A DNA stretch of 64,000 nt from Pterobdella sp. o SKG-2022 (Eukaryota > Annelida > Clitellata > Hirudinida > Piscicolidae), in contig OZ038320.1 in the NCBI GenBank assembly GCA_964035795.1, forward strand, positions 32,909,456-32,973,455, given 5' to 3'. The notes beneath the pieces are model-generated. The model ran no database searches. It was not told the origin of the DNA and saw only the letters and a program-made list of their open reading frames with translations. Below, in pieces: positions 32,101 to 42,489 of the stretch (position 1 is the stretch's first letter; the number at the start of each line of letters is the position of its first letter). The translations under genes were made by a program, and so were the position numbers.

Positions 32101-33270
32101 TTCAGTCCCAGAAAGGAAAGTCCTCCAGCCTTCTCAAGCCTGGATTTTTTGAGAACTTTCCAGCTAGTTCCACGTTGACCTGTTTGAACAAATACTGGGA
32201 TTTTTTATTTTAATTATGCTCGATTTTTGATCGAATTAATATGAAAAACATAACGTTTCCCAGGATTGCAACAAAATTCGTGGATATTAGGTAAATTTAG
32301 AAATTCAATTTCGTATGTTAAAACATTCAAAATGACGCAAACTTCAGATGAATTTATTGTTTCAAAAACTTTTCAATACGTTTGAGCTTGTGTGTCCATT
32401 TTAGGCCAGATTCCCCTTTCATGCTGACACACCCTCATGGCGATGTTCACCCTTTGTCCTCTCACAACTTTTGAAAGATTCAGTTTTTTTAATAACAATA
32501 AATTTATCTGAAGTTTTCTTCATTTTAAAAAATATAGAAATAAAATAATATTTTGATTGGAAGATACATGAGCTCTTTTAAAAAACTTGAAATATATGAT
32601 TAGACATTCAACGAAAAACTTCGAAATTAAGGTAAAACTAGCTTACTCTACGAACTGAAAATATAAGACTCAAACAAAAAAACTTATAACTTTTTCAAAT
32701 TATAACATTAAATGTAAACTATACAAACAAATTCATAAGTGACCCTGGTTTTAAGCAGCAGAAATGACTTAAGAGCACAATTTTGAAAACAGTCAAAGAT
32801 CGGGTTGCTACAAAAGAAAGCGCCCGAGTGTAGTTAGTTGAGGAAGGAATAAGTTAGGCAGAATGTATTGTAAAGAACATCATAATTCAACTGTCAACAT
32901 ATGTAATTTCTATGAATAATATATTAATTGTCCTTATGCTTCTTTGACGCACCCAGGCTGGAATAACCTTACGTGGATTCTGGTCGTGATGATCGCTTTT
33001 GGAATAGTCTTGGTGCTATTTCTGATGTTAGAAAGCTAATATCAAATAAGAAAATTTTTTAAAATGAAACTTTCAATAGTTCTACGATAAGTTAGATTTT
33101 AAATGAGTTTAAATGACTTTGGCAGGTTAGATACCACACGGCGTTGGGTCTCACCGAGATTGAGGTCTAGTCACGAAGCTGTGATGGACTTTGTGAAAAA
33201 ACTGGAGTTTCAACTTGATTTGTTGAGGAAAAGTGAAGATGGGGCAGAAACAAGAAACAAGAGGGCTCAG
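29179..33270 (+). CDS. Family member F8: type I membrane protein
   Basis: Exons seen: signal peptide 29179..29229 (MLLKVIFIPSIFCLLLS before gtatct), Cys exon 30413..30527 (FDAHILNHCGTHKNFTLRCN, ANESVCCKQPYT), a probable module exon about 31291-31449 (SSCTNEKFVEVILRQAK), a short stalk exon about 31577-31631 (EFNHTTLTRANQKTVNQ, NHT sequon, perfect cacag and gtaagg), a transmembrane exon about 32959-33025 (WNNLTWILVVMIAFGIVLV, leaving in phase 2), and a tail exon from about 33126 (LDTTRRWVSPRLRSSHEAV, then DFVKKLEFQLDLLRKSED) ending in TAA near 33271. The last three exons join cleanly in phases 1, 1 and 2. The joins between signal, Cys and module exons are not fully resolved. The region is spread over 4 kb by repeat insertions in introns. 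Confidence 0.5.
29668..29778 (+). mobile_element. SINE tail fragment
   Basis: Starts with GTGGGCCGAGGATTAGC, then the family tail (CACCTGTTCCACTCTG, TTGTAGCAAGCGCTTTGATC) and ends TACCACATGACATTA. The tRNA-like head is missing. Lies in an intron of F8. Confidence 0.8.
30656..30843. mobile_element. Perfect 91-bp-arm hairpin element, terminal sequence shared with the Penelope-type arms
   Basis: Two arms of about 91 bp are inverted copies around a 5-bp centre (GATGC). The arms begin TAAACTTTAAAAACATCAA and include AAAGCTATAATTTTCGATAA and GTATAGCCTTATC. Related words occur at 36.8, 48.8, 51.8, 52.7 and 55.3 kb. It is a fold-back or MITE-like derivative and has no coding capacity. Confidence 0.85.
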
Positions 33271-34499
33271 TAAAACTACAAATGATATTGATGTTTGAAG
33301 AAAAAAACGTATCGAAAAAAATTGATGTCACCTGATTTTTACCGAATAAAATAAATTAAAAAATGAATTCAATCTTTATTAGTTGGTCAAAAACTATCTG
33401 GCCAACAAAATGAGCTTCATGTCCAGAAACTGAATGAGGTTCTGGGCATGCCTGCAAGGAGTGACCGCTCACTATATTTATATCAGCATCTTGAGTTTAA
33501 TTTATCAACAATATTATTAATATTGTTATGAGGATATAACGTTTTCATCTCATTTTTTATTTATATCATTTTATTCTTTCTATTATTAAAATTGTTATTA
33601 TTAATAACTCTGTTTTTATTGTTATTATTGCGATTGTTAGTATTATTATTGTTGTTATTATTATTATTCTTCTATTGAGGACATCACAAGCATTGGAGCT
33701 GAACGGAGTGCAAACAGTGGTTGTCATGGAGTTGATGTTTGCTAATTTAAAATTTAAATTCATTATCAACAATAATGGTTTAATAATTTATATGGATAAA
33801 AGGATATCTCAAATTAAGTTAATAATTGTCATAACGATGAAGATTGCTATTTCCAATCAATTATATTGATAGTTCATATTTATATGAAAACAATAATAAT
33901 ACTTGTTACTGTTTTATCCTGTTTATTACTACATGAAATTATATTACAATCGTTTTTATTATTATTTTTATTATTATCCTTATTTTTTCTTTTTATTATT
34001 ATCCTTATTTTTTCTTTTTATTATTATCATTATTTTTTTTTTTATTATTTCCGTTATTTTTATCATTGAAACACTGTAAAGGCTGGTTGTATTGATCTTT
34101 TTATTTTTATTTATATGCTATTAAAAAAAATGACACTTTGATATATAAAACAATAACAACAAAATTATTCAAAAATGGCTTCCAACTTCGTCATTTGGGA
34201 TGTTTGCAACTTCAAGACACAAAGGCACGCTCTAAACCTCATCATTCAGCCTTGACCTCACCGACATGGGGCCCATCACGATACCTTTATGTTTAACTTT
34301 CTGGAGACATCTTCATGTCAGTTTTAATATATATTACTAATTAGTAATCTTCTTGTTTTATTATTCTTATTATTTATATTTTTTTTATTTTTGTTTTTAT
34401 TTATGAGCATTGGGAGTTGAAAGAAAACATCGACCCTCACGAGTCTTTTTTGAAGTTTTCCATTCAAATCTCTTAAGCGTAACAGCAATAGAAACAAAG
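33271..34499. other. Intergenic, ATT/TTA-rich
   Basis: Long runs of imperfect ATT/TTA (about 33580-33670 and 33940-34060). The Ile/Leu/Phe-rich frames here come from those runs. No gene is supported. Confidence 0.5.
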
Positions 34500-34512
34500 T
34501 GACATTATAGTT

Positions 34513-34603
34513 ACCAAGCGAGGCATAACTACCAAGCGAGGCATAACTACCAAGCGAGGCATAACTATAAAGGGAGGCATAAAGGGAGGCATAAAGGGAG
34601 GTG
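34513..34603. repeat. 18-bp tandem repeat
   Basis: Three copies of ACCAAGCGAGGCATAACT followed by three shorter AAAGGGAGGCAT units. No coding meaning is evident. Confidence 0.85.
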
Positions 34604-34824
34604 AATGCCAAAATTTGATGTTGACTAATGAAAACTTCATTGGATTCAAAAATTTTGAAGTGATTCTTTAACCTTGTGAATAACAACATAATATTCCCTG
34701 AAAATTTGAAACCTGCATTCTTATTCAAACTGAGTATAATTTATGTAGCGCCCCTCACGCTTCGTTGAGAGGCACTCTGCTATGAACTGTTTGAAGAAAA
34801 AGTTTTGAGATTGTGATGTAAATA

Positions 34825-35298
34825 TTATGAAAAAATCAGAAGGTGGAGGAATTCAGAGAAAGAGAGAGGATAGGAAGAAAAAGCAGTTTTAGGATAGAAA
34901 TGAGAGGAAAAGATAGGGAAGAGCTGAGTGCAGGTAGAGGATCGCAGGTCAGCACGTTTAGGAGGTAGTGAGAGGTTAGAAAGATAAGAAGGTGAGTTAG
35001 AAAAAAAGATTTCTAGATGGAAAAAAGTGATTTTGAAGAAAAAGCTAAAATGAATAGGTAGCCAGTGGAGATTAATAAAAAATGGAGAGATATGAGAAAA
35101 TAAAGGAGTATAAGAGACCAGGCATGCAGCAGAGTTGAAAGTTTTAGTAAGAGGTTGGAGAGATGACTTGGGAAGATTATAGTATAAAAAATTGTAATAG
35201 TGGAGACGGGAGAGAACAAGAGAGAACAAGAGAGTAGATAAGAATTTTAAGAAAGTCATTAACAAGTGATTCATAAGAGGAAAGCTTGGTGCATTCAA
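34825..35298 (-). mobile_element. CR1/L2-type LINE 3' fragment
   Basis: A 157-codon minus-strand frame reads SRLHYYNFLYYNLPKSSLQP, then FNSAACLVSYTP, INLHWLPIHFS, NSPSYLSNL, RADLRSSTCTQL and a degenerate final part. This is the C-terminal part of a CR1/L2/Rex-like reverse transcriptase. It lacks the catalytic motifs, so it is a truncated insertion. It belongs to a similar clade as the remnant at 20.1 kb and is not the RLE type found at 42-46 kb. Confidence 0.8.
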
Positions 35299-35380
35299 TC
35301 AATGCCCCACATTTTTTTTTGCATTACAACTAGCAATGGCTAATTGAAATTCAATATGATGACTAAGAAGTGGAAAATAC

Positions 35381-35526
35381 CGGCACAAACACGAGAGCAT
35401 TGTAGTTGGACCACTTCTGGCATGAAGACTCCTCTGTTGTGATCTTCAAGTGGCATCCAGCCTTGCATATTTCTCCATTAAGAGAATAATCAGTCAGTTG
35501 GGGTTCCGGATGTGCAGTTGGTGTGT
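35381..35526 (-). CDS. Isolated Cys-module exon of the membrane-protein family (F6)
   Basis: Minus-strand open segment reading PEPQLTDYSLNGEICKAGCH, then LKITTEESSCQKWSNYNALV and FVP before a GT donor at 35380. It matches the module pattern of the family (hydrophobic-D-x-x-x-G-x-x-C-x3-C ... C ... I/V-F-V). The frame is closed upstream by TGA at 35527..35529 without an obvious acceptor between. No signal, membrane or tail exon was found nearby. It may be a remnant gene. Confidence 0.4.
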
Positions 35527-35529
35527 TTC

Positions 35530-36409
35530 ACAGGGTGGCGACTTTGAGAAGCAGTGGGTTGGTTGTTTGTGATTTTGAAACAATTTTAAACACGATCAAT
35601 ACTTTTCCTTGTATGAAACTATTCAAATGCTATTTTGAGCTTAAACTTTTATTCTCTATATTCGAACAATTGAAGATAAAATAGCTGACAGCCCGGAATT
35701 GCTTTTTATTTTTTTTCTCTTTTTCCAATTTTGGAAACCAATGTTTTAGAAAATATTTTTATTACTGTTATTATTGCACTTTTTATTTTACTATTATTTC
35801 GACTATTTTCAATTTTTTGGAAGCGACATAGCAACAGACGCACTCTTATTGAAGATGTCTGCAATCGATAATAAAAACAATAAAAATAAAAATTAAATAA
35901 TAATAATAATAATATTATTAATAATGAAAATGAACTATATTGGAAATAATTATAACAATAGAGATGAAAAAAGCGATAAAAAATTGATAATTTAATAATA
36001 AGAATATTTGGAGCAACAATAATAAAAATAATGAAATAATACTAATAAATAATTTTAAAACAACTATAATAAAAACGTTAAAACCTTAACAAGAACAGCA
36101 ATATTCCAACCCAAGAACTATACACAGCTATCAAAGCCGCCACCAAGACTGCAGAAGAGGCAGATATATAATGAGCCTCTTGGCACATATATAAGAAAAA
36201 CCACTCAACATTGATGAAGATTTCGAAATAATTTATTGCAACGTCACAAAAGAGGTTTCAAAAACTTTTCAACTCGTCCCCTTGTCAATCACAAATCCTA
36301 ACGACCTTCTTCCTCTTAAAACGATTTAAAAACTTATAAAGCTCTCAACTCATTGAACAATAATTGAGTGACCTCATTAGTTGAACTTTCACGTCAACTG
36401 ACTTATAAA
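35530..36409. other. Intergenic upstream of the mucin-like gene
   Basis: AT-rich with ATA/AAT runs at about 35880-36060. It contains the putative promoter of the + gene starting at 36410. No specific element can be named. Confidence 0.4.
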
Positions 36410-38356
36410 ATGGCGGTTTTAAGAACTGCTTTTCTTTTGTTGCCTTTGTGTCAGCTTTTCAACGCGGATGAGTCAGAGGTCCAACCAAAAACAGGTCAAA
36501 TCAATGTAACCAAAAATTATAAACTGTATGCCAACCTATCTGGAGCCAACTGGAAGATACCGGAAATACTTGAAGTCAACTCTTTCCTTATCAACACGGA
36601 AACGGCTGCGCCGGAAACTAAAGAACCTCTTGTACCAAAAGCTTTATATAAGAAACCGAAGAGGGAAAAACAAGTGAGAAAAAAAAGAAAAGCGGAAGTA
36701 GTGACAACGTGGTCCTCAACGACCCTCGACCTGAACTACACTAATGTGAGTTATATTTGCACTGTAGAATTATATATTCTAAGCTCTGTAACGAAAAACA
36801 TCAAATAAGAGGAATTTTTAATAAATTTATTGAAAATCAAAAGCTATAATTTTCCATAAGTTTAGCCTTATCATAAAACGTTAGCTCGCAATATATTTCG
36901 TTGAGTTGGAAATGAGTTTAACAAAGAGTTTCATGAAAAGATGAGCAGAGCTCTAATAATGGGTCCAATCCAATGAGTAAGTCCAATCTTTGATAAGTTC
37001 AACCAAAAAATTATTTTGAAGCAATAACTTGCCATGATGAAGTTAGAATCATTGAGAACTTTAAACTCATTCTCATAATATTCACCTTGATAGTTCTCTA
37101 TGGAACTAAATTCTGCAAGCTTTTTGAGGGAACTATGGTCAAATAACTAAAATGTTGCTTTGCAACAAAATGAAAAACAATGAATTCATCATCATGGTAG
37201 AATGTTCATAATCACACAGTCGACAACAGATCCAACTGGCTTGGCAAACTTCACTACCGTACCTCCAACCAGCCCAAACCCTGGCAAGAGTAGTAAGCAA
37301 AATGCTAGTGGCATGACTGAAAGCAGTGAGAAAAGTACATATGAAAAGAGAACCACTACAGCAAGCAAGGGTGGAAGTAGTACACCATCAAGTGGGAATG
37401 AAAGTGGGAAAAAGGTTGCTGAGGCTAGAACTACTTCAAGCATTGGAAATGGTAGTAGTGATGGAGGTAAAAAGGGGAGTACTAGTGGTGGAAATTATGT
37501 GACAGCAAGTAATAAAAACGTTGCAAGTGATGGTGTCACTAATAGTGATAGTGGTGGTGGTAGTGATGGTGATGGTGGTACAAACGGTGTTACTACTAGT
37601 GGTACTAATGATAGTACAAATAGGGGTAGTGGTGTAACCTCAAATAGTAATAGTGGTGGTAGTGAGGGTGGCACTAAGGGGCTCACAAATGGTGGTAGTG
37701 ATGGGGAAAGTGATGGTGTCAAAAATGATGGTAGTGATGGGGGAAGTGATGGTCGAGGTAGTAATGGTATCAATAACAACAAAGCTACTACTTCAAGTAG
37801 CAAAAATGAGGATGGTGTTGAAGGGAATGGTAGCGGAAGGAGTTCCAGCAATAATGACGTCACAAAACCAAAAAAAAAAGTAACAAGCAGTACAAAAATC
37901 AAAAAGATTAGTAACATAATGGAGCTAGAGAAGCCAGAGCTGCCAATCATTCTAGGTCAGTGCCATCTTCCTTTCTCATTGGTTGATTTTGAATTGATCT
38001 AAAAATAATTCTTAAAATAATCATACTGACAAAAATGAAGTCTATTTTAAAAGTATTTACATAACCAGCTCTTCCATTAGTTCCTAGGGGATCTATATGA
38101 ATAACTATTAATGCGTTCTCAAATCTATTTTTTACACTATCTTTTTATATTTCTTGCTTTGTTTCCTTTCCAATCTTTTCTTTTCCACCTTCTCTTCCTC
38201 TTTTTTTTTTTTTTTCTCTTTACCTTCTTCTTTTCCTTCCCTTCCACCACTTCAGGCTGTTCCATCCTGGGAGTTCCAGTGGCAGTGGCCATCATTTGCT
38301 GCATCAAGGCGCTTGCCAAGAGTGTGTGTGCCAAAAAAACTGTTCATCCTCAATAA
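36410..38356 (+). CDS. Mucin-like type I membrane protein, Ser/Gly/Asn-rich
   Basis: Three exons join in phase: 36410..36745 (donor gtgagt), 37220..37955 (donor gtcagt), 38256..38356 (acceptor after a long pyrimidine tract); 390 aa. Residues 1-19 are a signal peptide (MAVLRTAFLLLPLCQLF). The N-terminal ectodomain is Thr/Ser-rich, carries NVT, NLS, NYT and NVS-type sequons and a very basic run (KKPKREKQVRKKRK) that could be cut by furin-type proteases. Exon 2 encodes about 200 residues of Ser, Gly, Asn, Asp and Thr in imperfect GGSDG/NSGGS repeats: a flexible, probably O-glycosylated stalk. Exon 3 supplies one membrane helix (LGVPVAVAIICCI) and a short basic tail. The stop codon overlaps AATAAA (38352..38357). 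Ligand unknown. It shares the plan but not the Cys modules of the neighbouring family. Confidence 0.75.
36794..36885 (+). mobile_element. Solo arm of the Penelope-type inverted repeat, in intron 1
   Basis: AAAAACATCAAATAAGAGG, AAGCTATAATTTTCCATAAG and TTTAGCCTTATCATAAAACG match the outer part of the left arm at 51793. A single arm, inserted just after the first exon of the mucin-like gene. Confidence 0.75.
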
Positions 38357-39684
38357 AATCTAATATTAATAATAATAGTTTTTATTATTATCAACTTTTT
38401 AATTATAATAAAACTTTAAAAGATGAATATAATAATTTAAAAATAAATATAATAACATGAAAATGAATATTTAAAAATTTTAATAATAATAAAATTGGGC
38501 ATGAGTATAGACAGCATAAGAGGTAGCAATAAAATCAATAACTTAATAAATATCAATTTATAAATAAGTGTAATTAAAAAAAAATAAAAACAAGAAATAA
38601 ATGACAGAGCCAAAGAATGAAATAAGCCTTCCATGGAAGAGACACAACGAAACTGCTTTAGATTCATCAGCTGCAATTGTTTTGGAGAGAAATACTCCCT
38701 AGACAAAAATCATCTCATTTTTCAATACCATTTTGTTTTTATAATTATCATTATTTTTTTTATTTTTTTAGAAAAACTTTGAAATGTGATATTCATCATT
38801 TTGTTCAAACTGCATTTCTGGTTGTCTTTTTCCGGTTATCTTTGCCCGGTTATAAATTTCTCAAAACTATAAATACAGATAGATTTCAAATTTCAATGAA
38901 CTATAAATAAATTTTCAAATCGTGAAATTGTTTCAAAATATTTTTTCTGATAATGATGGCTTACATTTTATGATGAGTATGTTTTTGTTGGTTGTGAGAG
39001 GATGGGTTTGGTACTGATGAGAAGTGGGTTGGTAATGAAGGGTGAGTTTGTAATGAAGAGGTTGGTTGGTTATGAAGGGGTAGGCTGGTTAGGGAAGGGT
39101 GAGTTGGTAATAAAGGGTGGGTTGGTTGTAATAATTCTCGAAGGTTCTGCTTGACGAATGGGAATAGAAAATGTTTAGAAAATCCAATAAGTTCAATCTT
39201 CATTGAATTATTTTATATTTCTTTCTGACGTCATGTTTATATTTAGAACAACTTTTAAAATTTTAAACAAAACTTTGAAAAATAGCACACCAAACGATGT
39301 TGAAAAAGAAGCGATGAAGTTCACTTGCTCAACTTTGGTCCTCTTGCTTCTCTGCCTGCAAAGTAACTATGATTATTATTGAGATAACTAGGGAAAAAAT
39401 TTGTTGAAGTTCATAAATAACTTCATCAACATCACAACTTGTGAGATCATTTGATAATGATGGTGAAAGAGCTTGTTAGTTTGGAAATAATGGAAAATGA
39501 ACGTTTGACTTCAACAATGGAGCTTGGTTTCCAGCCACACCATGCCCATGTAGCTCCAGAAAAATACAAGCCTACGAAGTCAACAAACGAAAAATTAATA
39601 TTATTAGAAATATAATATATATATATATATATAATTAATTTTTGTCTTTAGACATAATCACAGTTAACAATGAGTCCCAATAAT
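38357..39684. other. Intergenic with a GGTTGG minisatellite
   Basis: AT-rich. At about 38990-39135 there are imperfect repeats of GGGTGAGTTGGTAATGAAG-like units. A short (AT)n run is near 39615-39632. No gene seen. Confidence 0.5.
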
Positions 39685-40690
39685 TCATCGATACGCATCT
39701 TTATCGATTTTTCCAAGGTTGTCCATGTTTAATTTGAGAGAGTTCATGTCATTTATTAATGTGTTGAGAAGAGTTGATGGTGGTCTGCCTCTTTTTCTAT
39801 TGGAATTCTTTAGGGCTTTTCCAAGAATTTTTTTTGCTGGCGGGTCGTTACGGCATATGTGTCCCAGCATTTTCAACCTTCTCAGTTTCACTTCCTGGTG
39901 CAGAGGTGGTATGACGGAGTCGCATTCTTCGTTTTTCATAACATTTGGCCAATGAACTTTCTATTCTATTGAGTATTATTGATGATAAGAGTTTTTGTAT
40001 TGTGTTTAGTAAGATGACAGGCCTTGTGTTTACTGGAGAAAGAGGTTTGCCCTTTTTTGTTATTGGTATAATATTGCCATGGTTGAAGATTGATTGAGGA
40101 AAATTATTGCTTTGAAGTTCTTTGTTTACTGCTGCTGTAAGTGTTTTTTCATATTTGTTTTTAAGAGTTTGAGTTCTTCACTGAAGATGTTGTCTTCTCC
40201 TGGAGATTTGTTGGTTTTCAGTTTCTTTATAGCATTTTCTACTTCAAGAATATTTATTTCATTTATTTTGCTATTATTGTATTGTTGTTTTGTTTGTTGG
40301 TTGTTTTTTGAAAATTTGCTTTTGTAATGTTGCATGAGATCTTTCATTTTAAGTGGTTTTGCGGTTGTATTACTTTTAATACTCAATTTTTTAATAGCTG
40401 CATGTATTTGTCTGTTATAGTCTAAGGTTTCTATTATTTTGAGTTTTGCTTCCAGTTCATTATTGTATAGTTCAAGACATTTATTTTTTATTTGAGTTTT
40501 GATTTTGTTCCTTTGTGTTTTGAGGTTGTTGATTTTATCAGTTTCTGTAGAATTTTCTATTAGGTTTTTTTGTTTATCAGCCAGTGTTTGTAGCTCGTGG
40601 TCTTCATATCTGTTTGATGATGTTTTTTGGATGACTTTTTGAAGCAAGTATAAAAATATAATAATTAAAAATAATTTGGGTTCCAAAAAT
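39685..40690 (-). mobile_element. APE-type LINE remnant with internal deletion
   Basis: Minus strand. The 5' part encodes the region before and into the reverse-transcriptase palm: NINILEVENAIKKLK-like text followed by TNKSPGEDNIFSEELKLL, then after a frame change GNIIPITKKGKPLSPVNTRP and VILLNTIQKLLSSII. The next sequence is already the C-terminus, RRLKMLGHICRNDPP, KRGRPPSTLLNTLINDM. The catalytic YxDD region is absent, so a middle segment was lost. Inactive. A 20-bp satellite array begins immediately beyond its 5' end. Confidence 0.8.
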
Positions 40691-40705
40691 TTTTTCAAAT
40701 TTTTC

Positions 40706-41305
40706 AAACCATCATATGACCCTTACCCCATCATATGACCCTCACCCATTCATATGACCCTTACCCCATCATATGACCCTCACCCCATCATATGACCCTC
40801 ACCCCATCATATGACCCTCACCCATTCATATGACCCTTACCCCATCATATGACCCTCACCCCATCATATGACCCTCACTTCATCATATGACCCTTAACCA
40901 TCATATGACCCTCACCCCATCATATGACCCTCACTTCATCATATGACCCTCACTTCATCATATGACCCTCACCCCATCATATGACCCTTACCCCATCATA
41001 TGATCCTCACCCCATCATATGACCCTTACCCCATCATATGACCCTCACCCCATCATATGACCCTTACCCCATCATATGATCCTCACCCCATCATATGACC
41101 CTTACCCCATCATATGATCCTCACCCCATCATATGACCCTCACCCCATCATATGAACCTGACCCCATCATATGACCCTCACTTCATCATATGACCCTCAC
41201 TTCATCATATGACCCTGACCCCATCATATGACCCTGACCCCATCATATGACACTGACCCCATCATATGACCCTCACCCCATCATATGACCCTCACCGCAT
41301 CATGC
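40706..41305. repeat. 20-bp satellite array (CATCATATGACCCTCACCCC)
   Basis: About 30 head-to-tail copies of a 20-bp unit with limited variants (TTACCCC, GACCCC, CACTTCA). Each copy contains CATATG. GC content is far above the surroundings. No protein reading is meaningful. ACAC-rich repeats continue to about 41500. Confidence 0.97.
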
Positions 41306-41309
41306 AGCC

Positions 41310-42188
41310 ACCAACCTCAAACACCCCCACACCACATAACAATGCTATCTACACCAAAGCACACACCGTACATAACACAAAACACACCACATCACACCAC
41401 AGAACACCTCACACCATCTCACACCACACACCGCTCTACAGAGCTCAGATCAGAAAACATCACACACCACTCTACAGAGCTCAGATTAGAAAACATCACA
41501 CTAAACAACAAGGATCATTTAATATCTTTTACTTATTGTGAAGAGATGGATCAGCTCACCAAGAATAAGCCTTCTTCTCACCCTCTTGATGCAACTAATG
41601 ACCTACAAAAGTGTTTCTCTTATTTTAGTACTTCCGAAAAAAAATTTTTTTTAATTCAATAAAAAGAGCAAAGCAACTCCAATCCTCTCCTTCTGCAAAA
41701 TTTTCATGTTACAAGTAAAAGTTTTGAATTCAAAATGTTTGTTATGCGCAGAACCCTACTGTCTGACCCTCAATGAAGGTGACAAATTTTAAAAATATAC
41801 TGCGAATGTCCTATTTTTGGAAATATAATTATAATAATTTTGATGGTGAAATTATATTTGTTTATTTGCTAAATTATCAAAACTTTTAGCTTCGACTGAG
41901 AGTGAAGGTTACCGATTTGTATTCGAAATAATAAACTATATTGGAAACATAATAAAAAAAACAATAGCATAATAATTAAAACAAAAAATCTTACAATAAC
42001 AAAAAAGAACAATATCATAATAATTAAATCAAATAAATACTAGTAGAGGAGAGAAGCAGCGATCAATTAGTCTCCTCCCACTTTTGTAAGAACCAAACTC
42101 TTCTTTTTATTATTGGTTTTTCCATTGTTTCAGTATGATTTCGTTCGTTGTTTTTAACCAGTTCATTAGTTGTTTTCCATTGTTTTAT
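41310..42188. other. Low-complexity and intergenic
   Basis: ACACC/ATCACAC-rich sequence to about 41500, then AT-rich DNA. A short segment at about 41751-41780 (NPYCLTLNE between a cag and gtgaca) could be a stray exon but is too short to support. Confidence 0.4.
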
Positions 42189-42432
<244 letters not shown>

Positions 42433-42489
42433 TGTTTCAATCTTCTGTAATGCTAATTATAAGATCAAACATCAGGTTACTACCAGTGA

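Noticed and set aside
37495..37950. Leu/Pro/Ser-rich minus ORF
   Set aside because: Antisense of the Ser/Gly-rich exon of the mucin-like gene.
40706..41305. CRISPR array
   Set aside because: Units are 20 bp, contiguous, without spacers, and the DNA is eukaryotic.
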